Assembly: GCF_001461695.1 (NCBI RefSeq)
Contig: NZ_AUTC01000024.1
Location: forward strand, 158,396 to 222,395
Length of the DNA stretch: 64,000 bases
From: Sinorhizobium fredii USDA 205
Lineage (GTDB): Bacteria > Pseudomonadota > Alphaproteobacteria > Rhizobiales > Rhizobiaceae
Direction: 5' to 3'
Shown here piece after piece: positions 55,306-62,812 of the stretch; the stretch's first letter is position 1, and the number at the start of each line of letters is the position of its first letter. The position numbers were made by a program, and so were the translations under genes. The notes beneath the pieces were generated by a model. It was given only the letters and a program-made list of their open reading frames with translations. It was not told the origin of the DNA and ran no database searches.

Positions 55306-56690
55306 CAGCCGTGCCCTTCCTTGGTAAAGCTGCCGGAGACGGCCTTACGCTCGCGGAGGAATGCGGTCGGTTCGCGTGATCCGACGAAGCCGCGCGGCTT
55401 CCAGACCATGACGACCACCATGGCAAGCCCGAAGATCAGCATGCGATAAAGTTCAGGCGTGAAGTTCGGTCCGAAGATCATCTTGAGGAAGGTGAGTTCG
55501 CGAAGAATCTCCGTACCGCCGATCATCACTACCGCAGCGACGAAGATGCCGGTCAGCGAGCCCATGCCGCCGAGCACGACGATGGCAAGGATGACGGCCG
55601 ACTCGAGGAACACGAAGGATTCCGGCGAGACGAACCCCTGGCGCACCGCGAAGAACGATCCGGCAAAACCGCCGAACATCGCACCGGTGGCAAAGGCAGT
55701 GAGCTTCGTGGTCGTCGTGTTGATGCCGAGCGAACGGCAGGCGATCTCGTCCTCGCGAAGCGCTTCCCAGGCCCGACCGACCGGCATACGGCGCAGCCGG
55801 ATGGTGACGAAAGCCGTCAACAGCGCGAGGCCAAGGATCAGGTAGAACAGGAAGATCTTGTAGTAGGCCGACGAGATCGGTAGCCCCATCAGCGCCGCGA
55901 AGCCGTCCTTCGAGGCATCGAACTTGATGCCGAACAGCGTCGCCTTGGCGATGCCCGACACGCCGAACGTGCCCTTGGTGACCTCGGTCCAGTTGATCAG
56001 CACGAGGCGGATGATTTCGCCGAAAGCGAGCGTCACGATCGCCAGGTAATCACCGCGCAATCGCAGCACCGGGAAGCCAAGCACCACGCCCCAGCAGGCG
56101 GCGAGAATGCCGGCGACCGGCAGCAGCACCCAGAAGGACAGGCCGAAATAGCTGGAGAGCAGCGCATAGGAATAGGCACCCACCGCGTAGAAGGCCACGT
56201 AGCCGAGGTCGAGCAGACCGGCGAGGCCCACCACGATGTTGAGACCCCAGGCAAGCATCACATAGATCAGGATCTGGACGCCGAAATTGTCCACCCATTT
56301 GAGCGAACCCTGGACGCCGACGAGCGCGACGATGACCGGCGGGTACAGCACCAGCGCGAGGATCGCGATCTTCGAGAAGTTGCGGCTGAAGAAGGTCTCC
56401 TCCTTCGCCACTTCAGGAGCAGCAGCCTTCGCCGCCTTGCGCTGGGCGAGCCACGGCTGGGCATAGGCAACCATCAGGAAGCGGCCGACCATGGCGACGA
56501 TCACGAAGATCGCCAGTAGGCCCCAGCGCTGGGTAAGGATCAGCTCGTTGCGGATGTTCTGATCGCTCTTGAGACCGACGAACAGCACGAACAGCCCGAG
56601 CGTGATGAGCCCCGAGAAGACAGCCTCGCGCAGGGCCCGCGCCGTCAGCTCACTGCCGGCGCTTGCGGTAGTAGATGCAACATTTGCCAT
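55305..56690 (-). CDS. livM: Branched-chain amino acid ABC transporter permease LivM
   Basis: Inner-membrane permease of 461 residues, long compared with many LivM proteins of about 320-430. The N-terminal extension (about 1-115) contains three extra hydrophobic segments ([44 protein letters not shown]). The core has [29 protein letters not shown] near 150 and the coupling loop [21 protein letters not shown] near 305. It pairs with LivH, whose stop lies 4 bases upstream. Confidence 0.93.
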   Translation of the reverse strand: MANVASTTASAGSELTARALREAVFSGLITLGLFVLFVGLKSDQNIRNELILTQRWGLLAIFVIVAMVGRFLMVAYAQPWLAQRKAAKAAAPEVAKEETFFSRNFSKIAILALVLYPPVIVALVGVQGSLKWVDNFGVQILIYVMLAWGLNIVVGLAGLLDLGYVAFYAVGAYSYALLSSYFGLSFWVLLPVAGILAACWGVVLGFPVLRLRGDYLAIVTLAFGEIIRLVLINWTEVTKGTFGVSGIAKATLFGIKFDASKDGFAALMGLPISSAYYKIFLFYLILGLALLTAFVTIRLRRMPVGRAWEALREDEIACRSLGINTTTTKLTAFATGAMFGGFAGSFFAVRQGFVSPESFVFLESAVILAIVVLGGMGSLTGIFVAAVVMIGGTEILRELTFLKMIFGPNFTPELYRMLIFGLAMVVVMVWKPRGFVGSREPTAFLRERKAVSGSFTKEGHG

Positions 56691-56694
56691 GGAA

Positions 56695-57600
56695 CTATAC
56701 CTTCTCGACTTCCGGTCGTCCGAGAATACCCGACGGCTTGAAGATCAGGACGATCGCGAGAATGGAGAAGGTCGCGACATCCTTGTAGTCGATTGTGAAA
56801 TAGGCCGACCAAAGCGACTCGATGAGGCCGATCAGCAGTCCGCCGAGAACGGCGCCCGGCAGCGAGCCGATGCCTCCGAGAACGGCGGCGGTAAACGCCT
56901 TGACCCCCGGAGCGAAACCGTCGGTAAAGACGACGACGCCGTAATACATGAGATACATGGTACCGGCGACGGCCGCCAGCGCTGCGCCCATGATGAAGGT
57001 CACCGAGATGGTGCGGTCGACGTCGACGCCGAGCAGCGCCGCCATTTTGCTATCCTGTTCGGTAGCACGCTGGGCACGACCGAGCGGCGTCCGGTTGACG
57101 ATATACCAGAAAACAGAGAGCAGGACGGCAGTGATGACCACGATGACGATCTGCTTCAGGGAGACCGTGATCCCGAACAGCTCGTAGACCGACGAGACGA
57201 GCGGCGGGATCGGCTTGTTGCGCGGTCCCTGCGTCACTTGGATGAAGTTCGACAGGACGATCGACATGCCGATCGCGGTGATCAGCGGCGCGAGGCGGAA
57301 GGATCCACGCAGCGGACGGTAAGCCACCCGCTCGATAGTCCAGTTCCAAAGTGCCGCCGTCAGCATCCCGACGATCATCATAAGCAGAAGCGCCAGCACA
57401 ACCGGCACGCCTGCCATGAATGTTGTGAGAAGCAAGAAGACAATCAACGCGGCAAAGCCGCCCAGCATGAATATATCGCCGTGGGCGAAGTTGATCATGC
57501 CAATGATGCCGTAGACCATGGTATAACCGATCGCGATCATACCATAAATAGACCCAAGCGTCAGCCCGTTGACGAGCTGCTGGATAAAATACTCCATCAA
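56695..57600 (-). CDS. livH: Branched-chain amino acid ABC transporter permease LivH
   Basis: Inner-membrane permease of 301 residues with about eight helices. Family hallmarks are [31 protein letters not shown] at the N-terminus, [20 protein letters not shown] near 97, coupling-loop [20 protein letters not shown] near 180 and [20 protein letters not shown] near 232. It is the first gene of the liv operon; the promoter should lie in the AT-richer region 57601-57980. Confidence 0.95.
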   Translation of the reverse strand: MMEYFIQQLVNGLTLGSIYGMIAIGYTMVYGIIGMINFAHGDIFMLGGFAALIVFLLLTTFMAGVPVVLALLLMMIVGMLTAALWNWTIERVAYRPLRGSFRLAPLITAIGMSIVLSNFIQVTQGPRNKPIPPLVSSVYELFGITVSLKQIVIVVITAVLLSVFWYIVNRTPLGRAQRATEQDSKMAALLGVDVDRTISVTFIMGAALAAVAGTMYLMYYGVVVFTDGFAPGVKAFTAAVLGGIGSLPGAVLGGLLIGLIESLWSAYFTIDYKDVATFSILAIVLIFKPSGILGRPEVEKV

Positions 57601-57983
57601 TCTTCCCCTGGAACGGATCCTGTTGGTCCGATCTCTTTTTATTAGTTTTGCTTCACGAGCGTCCTCTGAGCCGATTTCATACCTCTTTCAAGCGAAAATG
57701 AAAGTCAAAAATTGCGCCGCCTACCGATTCTTCGGAAGATAAAATCGATTTGACGCTTTTCGTGCCAGAATAATCGAAAAATTTGCAGCCTTCGCTTGGA
57801 AAATGATCAAATTTCACCCCGGAAACGCGAAAACCGCGGCCCCCTGCGTCATCAACCCATGACGAAAAAGTATGACGTCCCGGGCAGTAGTTTTTCGGTT
57901 GCTTCGCGAGAAATCATCGTGATCTAAAGCCTGAGGCATCACCCAGGAGTCGATGCCGTAAGGACCTTAGAGAACAAGGAACG
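57601..57983. other. Divergent control region between livH and cysQ
   Basis: A 383-base stretch without a gene, richer in A and T than its surroundings (57640-57830). It contains CGTCAT at 57847-57852 followed by ATGACG at 57859-57864 and again at 57872-57877, a possible operator cluster. AAGGAACG before 57984 is the cysQ ribosome site. No promoter could be fixed with confidence. Confidence 0.4.
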
Positions 57984-58760
57984 ATGCTGGAGATTTTGCA
58001 ACGATCGTCGATCGCGGCCGGGCGGGCGATCATGGCGATCTATAATGCCGGACCGGCCGTGACCTACAAGGCGGACACCTCGCCGGTGACCGACGCGGAT
58101 CATCGCGCCGAGCGCATCATCCTTGACGATCTTGCCGATGCGTTTCCCGATATTCCGGTCATCGCCGAGGAAGCCGTTGCCGCCGGGCATGTCCCCGACA
58201 TTGCCGGCAAACGGTTCTTTCTCGTCGATCCTCTCGACGGCACCAAGGAGTTCGTCGAGCGCAACAGCCACTTCACGGTCAACATCGCGCTCATCGAAGA
58301 CGGCGTTCCCGTCGCCGGTGTCGTTCATGCGCCGGCGCTCGGGGTGATCTATGCCGGCACCGGCAAAATGGCTGTTAAGGCAGTCGTCGAAGCCGGCCGG
58401 ATCGCAGGATCGTGGCAGCCGATTGAATGCCGCAAGACAAGCCACCGTCCGGTTGCCCTAATCAGCCGCTGGCACAACAGCGCCGAAACCCTCGCCTATC
58501 TCGCCGAACACCGCATCACCGACTGCGAAGCCATCGGCTCGTCGCTGAAGTTCTGCCTGCTTGCCGAAGGGTATGCCGACATCTATCCGCGCTTCAGCCG
58601 CACGATGGAATGGGATACGGCCGCCGGCGATGCGATCCTCAGGGCGGCGGGTGGCGAAACGCTGCTGGTCGACGGCAACCCTTTCGCCTATGGGAAGCGC
58701 AACCAGCCGAACGACAGCGACTTCGCCAATCCCTGGTTCATCGCGCGCGGCAAGGGCTAG
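57984..58760 (+). CDS. cysQ: 3'(2'),5'-bisphosphate nucleotidase CysQ
   Basis: Magnesium-dependent phosphatase of 258 residues of the inositol monophosphatase superfamily; removes the 3'-phosphate from PAP/PAPS and supports sulfate assimilation. Metal motifs are EEAVA near residue 65, LVDPLDGTKEFVERN near 80 and WDTAAGDAILRAAGG near 210. The FSRTMEWDTAAGDA signature and length match CysQ rather than SuhB. The ATG follows AAGGAACG. It overlaps the convergent receiver gene by 4 bases at their stops. Confidence 0.93.
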   Translation: MLEILQRSSIAAGRAIMAIYNAGPAVTYKADTSPVTDADHRAERIILDDLADAFPDIPVIAEEAVAAGHVPDIAGKRFFLVDPLDGTKEFVERNSHFTVNIALIEDGVPVAGVVHAPALGVIYAGTGKMAVKAVVEAGRIAGSWQPIECRKTSHRPVALISRWHNSAETLAYLAEHRITDCEAIGSSLKFCLLAEGYADIYPRFSRTMEWDTAAGDAILRAAGGETLLVDGNPFAYGKRNQPNDSDFANPWFIARGKG

Positions 58761-59155
58761 CCGCTCGACATCTCAGGATCTCCCGGCCGGAACGCGGCCG
58801 CTATGAGACTGCTGAGACTCCCCTCGCTGAAGGGTTTCTCGATCCGCGGGATACCGCGCAGGTGGCCGGGCAGGGCCAACAAATCGCCGTAGCCGCTGGT
58901 AAAGCCGAAATGGATGCCCCGTGCGATCAGCGACTCGGCCACGGTGAAGCTCGTCTCGTCGCCGAGATTGATATCGAGGATGGCGAAGTCGATCGGATGT
59001 GCCGCGACGATTTCCATCGCCTTCTCGACGGTCGCGGCGATATGCACGCCCTTAACCCCGAGAGCACTGAGGATTTCCCCCATATCCATGGCGATGAGGA
59101 AATTGTCCTCGACAACGAGAACGGATTCGATCGCCGGCGAAATCTGATCTGTCAT
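58757..59155 (-). CDS. Stand-alone response-regulator receiver protein
   Basis: Single-domain receiver of 132 residues without an output domain. The acidic pocket is VVEDN near 15, the phospho-acceptor aspartate is in FAILDINLGDE near 58, the conserved Thr/Ser position is in GFTSGYGD near 88 and the lysine in RIEKPF near 107. The DINLGDE and FTSGYG pattern resembles FAT GUY-type receivers linked with HWE kinases in Rhizobiales, in which the motif after the fourth strand is altered. It may be a partner or phosphate sink for an HWE kinase such as the one near 2.8 kb, which is inference only. Confidence 0.85.
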   Translation of the reverse strand: MTDQISPAIESVLVVEDNFLIAMDMGEILSALGVKGVHIAATVEKAMEIVAAHPIDFAILDINLGDETSFTVAESLIARGIHFGFTSGYGDLLALPGHLRGIPRIEKPFSEGSLSSLIAAAFRPGDPEMSSG

Positions 59156-59261
59156 CTATATTTGCATCCCTCGGTCACTTCGTTCTGCCCAGATCCGACC
59201 ATTTCGTGCACGCTAGGCCAGACGGAGAATCGTGGCATTTAAATAAGACATGTTGCGCTCC

Positions 59262-59287
59262 TTTGAGCCGGCCTATTGCGGCTCAAA
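59262..59287 (-). terminator. Weak hairpin at the end of the Crp/Fnr gene
   Basis: TTTGAGCCG (59262-59270) pairs with CGGCTCAAA (59279-59287), including the stop codon region of the Crp/Fnr gene. No T-run follows on the minus strand. Confidence 0.4.
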
Positions 59288-60035
59288 TCAGCGGCCTCTT
59301 CGGTTCCCTGAACCCCTCCCACCCGGCCAGTTCCAATAGGCCGTCGATGTTCAGGACGTTGCATCCCTTTTCGGCCCAGCGAATGAGCTTCAGCGCGGCC
59401 AGTTTCCTCAGTGTCTTGTTGGTGTGGACGATCGACAGGCCGAGTGTGTCGGCAAGATGTTGCTGGGTGATCGGAATGGCGATGCGGCCCCCGCGGAACA
59501 GGTCCAGTATCTCCGCCCTCTGATAGAGAAAGGCGAGGAGATAGGCCGCCCGTTCGATCGCCGAGCGCCGACCGATGCTTAAAAGGTTCTCGTCCAATAT
59601 GCGCTCCTCGCGGGCCGCAATCCAGGTCAGGTCATAGGCGAGATCGGGATAGCGCCGGTAGAGCTGGCCGAGCCTGCTTCGCTTGAACACGCACAGGGTG
59701 ACCGGCGAGAGTGCCTCGATCGAGTGCTGCATCTCGCCCATGAGGCTCCCCTGCAGCCCGACCATGTCACCGGGCATCACATAGTTCAGGATCTGCCGGC
59801 GCCCGTCGTCCAGCATCTTGTAGCGGAACCCCCAGCCGGAAAGCACGGTGAAAAGATGCGCGCTCGTCTCGCCTTCGGCAAGGATGGTCCCGCCCCTTCC
59901 GACCGCCTGCTCGCCGATCTTGAAGTCCGATACGAAGTCGAGTTCCTCGGGCGTGAACGGACGGAACACGGCGAGCGGCCGCAGGGGACAGTCCTGACAG
60001 GGGGTGCCTTTGCCGAACTTGCCTTCAACAGCCAT
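59283..60035 (-). CDS. Crp/Fnr-family transcriptional regulator
   Basis: Regulator of 250 residues. The N-terminus has CQDCPLRPLAVF, a cysteine pair also seen in FNR/FixK-like groups but without the full four-cysteine FNR pattern. The beta-roll sensor (about 45-130, GGTILAEGETSAHLFTVLSGWGFRYKMLDDGRR) is followed by a winged helix-turn-helix (about 190-235, ITQQHLADTLGLSIVHTNKTLRKLAALKLI). It could respond to redox, oxygen or a nucleotide; the signal is unknown. It is divergent from an SDR gene across about 150 bases, a plausible target. Confidence 0.87.
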   Translation of the reverse strand: MAVEGKFGKGTPCQDCPLRPLAVFRPFTPEELDFVSDFKIGEQAVGRGGTILAEGETSAHLFTVLSGWGFRYKMLDDGRRQILNYVMPGDMVGLQGSLMGEMQHSIEALSPVTLCVFKRSRLGQLYRRYPDLAYDLTWIAAREERILDENLLSIGRRSAIERAAYLLAFLYQRAEILDLFRGGRIAIPITQQHLADTLGLSIVHTNKTLRKLAALKLIRWAEKGCNVLNIDGLLELAGWEGFREPKRPLI

Positions 60036-60187
60036 GGAATGTCTCGCGGCGGGGTGAACGCACTCACTCAGCGATCGAACAACGAAGATGACGCTTCGAA
60101 GAAATGTCGGCGCTCGCCCCTCATGGACTTGTGCGCCGCCGAGCCCTATCTCTCCTCGGTCGTCCGTCGCAAGCAGGATTGTGAACC

Positions 60188-61048
60188 ATGTTGTCCTATT
60201 CCGCCATCGCCAAAAACAATGTCGCCGTCGTCACCGGCGCCGCCTCCGGCATCGGGCTTGCCGCCGCAAAGCGTTTCGCCGATCGCGGCATGAAGGTCGT
60301 GCTTGCCGATCTCGCCGGCGAGCGGCTGCGGGCGGCCGCCGCGGAAGTGGCGAAGCTTGCCCCGGGCGGAGCGGCCGATATCGCCGCGATCGCGACAGAC
60401 GTCTCCCGGGCCGACGAGCTCGTCGCGCTGGCGCGGGCCACGCGCGAGCGTTTTGGCCATGTGCATGTGCTGATGAACAATGCCGGCATCCAGCCCGGCA
60501 GCTCGATGTTCGGCCCGCTCGAGAACTGGGAAGCGGTGATCGGCGTCAATCTGTGGAGCGTCATCAACGGCGCGCGCATTTTCGCGCCCGCCATGATCGC
60601 GCATGGCGAGCCGGCGCTGATCATCAATACCGGTTCCAAGCAGGGCATCACCACGCCGCCCGGCGATCCTGCCTACAATGTCTCGAAGGCGGGCGTGAAG
60701 GTCTTCACCGAGGCGCTGCAGCACGAATTGCGCAATACCGAGAACTGCAAGGTCAATGCGCATCTCTTGATACCCGGATTCGTCCACACGGCGCTGACAG
60801 CCCACGGCCGCCCCGAAAAGCCGGCCGGCGCCTGGACGGCGGAGCAGACAGTCGATTTCATGCTGGAGAGCCTCGCCGGCGGCGATTTCTACATCCTCTG
60901 CCCCGATAACGAAGTGGAAAGATCCACCGACGAAAAGCGCATCCTGTGGGCCGCCGGCGACATCGTCGAGAACCGTCCTCCCCTCTCGCGCTGGCACCCG
61001 GACCACGGCGAGGCGTTTCGCTCCTTCCTCGCCGGAAAACGGGATTGA
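60188..61048 (+). CDS. Short-chain dehydrogenase/reductase
   Basis: SDR of 286 residues with cofactor motif VTGAASGIGLAAAKRF near 15, NNAG in VLMNNAGIQPG near 95, a catalytic Ser region INTGSKQGITTPPG and Tyr-X3-Lys in YNVSKAGVKVF near 163. The C-terminal 60 residues are longer than in the minimal family, with HLLIPGFVHTALTAHG and YILCPDNEVER. Substrate is unknown. The glyoxalase-esterase fusion gene lies 67 bases downstream on the same strand, so the two may detoxify quinones or carbonyls together. Confidence 0.85.
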   Translation: MLSYSAIAKNNVAVVTGAASGIGLAAAKRFADRGMKVVLADLAGERLRAAAAEVAKLAPGGAADIAAIATDVSRADELVALARATRERFGHVHVLMNNAGIQPGSSMFGPLENWEAVIGVNLWSVINGARIFAPAMIAHGEPALIINTGSKQGITTPPGDPAYNVSKAGVKVFTEALQHELRNTENCKVNAHLLIPGFVHTALTAHGRPEKPAGAWTAEQTVDFMLESLAGGDFYILCPDNEVERSTDEKRILWAAGDIVENRPPLSRWHPDHGEAFRSFLAGKRD

Positions 61049-61115
61049 TCGACGTTCCGAGTTGATCGATCTTCAAGCATGAACCGCCTTCAACGGCGGC
61101 AGGAGGGCTAAGACC

Positions 61116-62672
61116 GTGACCAGCGGCATTCACCACATCACGCTGATCAGCCGCAGGGTCCAGGCGAATGTCGACTTCTATGTCGGTTTCCTCGGCCTGC
61201 ACCTCGTCAAGCGAACCGGCGGTTTCGAGGATCCCAATCAATTGCATCTCTTTTACGGGGATGCGTCGGGATCGCCCGGCTCGCTCGTCTCCTTCCTGAT
61301 CTGGGAGGATGGCTCGCCGGGGCGCGTCGGTTACGGCCAGCCGAGCGAGATCGCCTTCGCCATCCCGCCGCAAAGCATCGGCTTCTGGCTGACGCGCGCC
61401 CTGCAGTTCAACATCCAGGCGACCGGCCCGGCGCAGGAGTTCGGTGAACCCGTGTTGCGGCTCAAGGACCCGGACGGGGTCATCGTCAAGCTCGTCGGCA
61501 CCGACGCGCTTGCCGAGCCGGCGCCCTGGGCGAACCGGGATATACCCGAAGCAGACTCGATCAGGCGCATGCGCGGCACGACGATGCTCACCGAGAAGCC
61601 CAAGGAAACGGCGCATTTTCTTCAAAGCCATTTCGGTTACCGCGAGGCGGCCGCGACGGAGACGATTCATCGCCTCGTCTCGTCATCCGGCGACGTCGTC
61701 GACGTGCGCGACGCGGCCGGCTTCTGGGCTGCCGCACCCGGCACCGGCACGATCGATCACATCGCTTTTCGCGCCCCGGACGAGGCGACGGTGCTTGCCG
61801 TGCGCGCCGATCTCGAGCAGGAGCACGCCGGCGCCACCAACGCGCACGACCGGAAATATTTCTTCTCGCTGTATGTGCGTGAGCCCGGCGGCTCGCTCTA
61901 CGAGCTGGCCACAGACGGCCCCGGCTTTGCGGTCGATGAACTTCCGGACGCGCTCGGTTCGAAGCTTTTCCTTCCACCGCATCTCAGCAGCGATCCCGCC
62001 GCGACGGTGGTCCGGTTGCCGCAATTCGCGCTGCCGGGTGAGCCGCGGCTGACGCTTCGCGACCTGCCTTTCGTCCACCGCTTCTACCATCCGGATCGGA
62101 TGAACGACCGGACCTTCGTGCTGCTGCACGGCAGCGGCGGCAACGAGACCGACATGCTCCCCTTCGGCCACCAGCTCGATCCGCGCGCGACACTCGTCGG
62201 CGTGCGCGGACGCAGCACCGAGGAGGGCTTCCCCCGCTGGTTTCGCCGCCTGTCGATGACCACCTTCGACCAGCGGGACATCCGCTCGGAAGCGGAGGCC
62301 TTCGCCGCCTTCGTCGACGAGGCGCGCGACGCCTACGGGCTCGATCTCGGCAAGACGGTGTTCATCGGCTATTCGAACGGCGCCAATCTGCTGGCGGCTG
62401 TCATGCTGCTTCACCCGGGCACCATCAAGAATGCCGTGTTGATGCGCGCGATGGCGGCACTCGAAGATGCGCCGAAGGCTGATCTTGCGGGTACGAACGT
62501 GCTGATGCTGACCGGCAAGGACGACCTTTATGGCAAGCACGCGCCGCAGTTGAAGGCGGAGCTGCGCGAAAGCGGCGCGAATTTCGAGGCCATCGATCTC
62601 GACACGGGGCACGGCATCGGCCCGGAAGACGTCGCAGTGATTCGCCCTTGGTTCGCCGAACAAGGCCTCTGA
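61116..62672 (+). CDS. Fusion of VOC ring-cleaving dioxygenase (MhqO-like) and carboxylesterase/phospholipase (MhqD-like)
   Basis: Protein of 518 residues joining two enzymes. Residues 1-310 hold paired VOC/glyoxalase modules: GIHHITLISRR with QLHLFYGDASG, and TIDHIAFRAPDE with SLYELATDGPGFAVDE, giving metal ligands for an extradiol-type dioxygenase. Residues 328-518 are an alpha/beta hydrolase with FVLLHGSGGNETDML, nucleophile S420 in IGYSNGANLLAA, acid D469 or D470 in GKDDLYG and H499 in DTGHGIG. In Bacillus the homologues MhqO and MhqD are separate proteins of a quinone-stress operon; a fused form suggests substrate channelling. The ATG/GTG choice follows the family start TSGIHHIT. Confidence 0.87.
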   Translation: MTSGIHHITLISRRVQANVDFYVGFLGLHLVKRTGGFEDPNQLHLFYGDASGSPGSLVSFLIWEDGSPGRVGYGQPSEIAFAIPPQSIGFWLTRALQFNIQATGPAQEFGEPVLRLKDPDGVIVKLVGTDALAEPAPWANRDIPEADSIRRMRGTTMLTEKPKETAHFLQSHFGYREAAATETIHRLVSSSGDVVDVRDAAGFWAAAPGTGTIDHIAFRAPDEATVLAVRADLEQEHAGATNAHDRKYFFSLYVREPGGSLYELATDGPGFAVDELPDALGSKLFLPPHLSSDPAATVVRLPQFALPGEPRLTLRDLPFVHRFYHPDRMNDRTFVLLHGSGGNETDMLPFGHQLDPRATLVGVRGRSTEEGFPRWFRRLSMTTFDQRDIRSEAEAFAAFVDEARDAYGLDLGKTVFIGYSNGANLLAAVMLLHPGTIKNAVLMRAMAALEDAPKADLAGTNVLMLTGKDDLYGKHAPQLKAELRESGANFEAIDLDTGHGIGPEDVAVIRPWFAEQGL

Positions 62673-62718
62673 AACCGGAAAGTCTCCGCCGGCTGGCGTC
62701 CCGGATGAGCATCGATAC

Positions 62719-62771
62719 GCCAGCTCCACTTCTCCCTCGGTCGAAAAAGAGGGAGCCAGGCGAACGCTGGC
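62719..62771. terminator. Stem-loop between convergent fusion and RTX genes
   Basis: CTCCCTC (62732-62738) pairs with GAGGGAG (62749-62755) across GGTCGAAAAA; an outer GCCAGC (62719-62724) pairs with GCTGGC (62766-62771). It lies between convergent genes and may terminate transcription from either side, although no long T-run follows. Confidence 0.4.
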
Positions 62772-62812
62772 TTCCATCATCAGCAACAGGACTCGCCGCC
62801 CGCCAACTGCGA

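Noticed and set aside
57755..57770. TGGCACG on the minus strand as a sigma-54 promoter of livH
   Set aside because: The GC doublet expected 10 bases after GG is absent (GT is found), so the -12 element does not fit.
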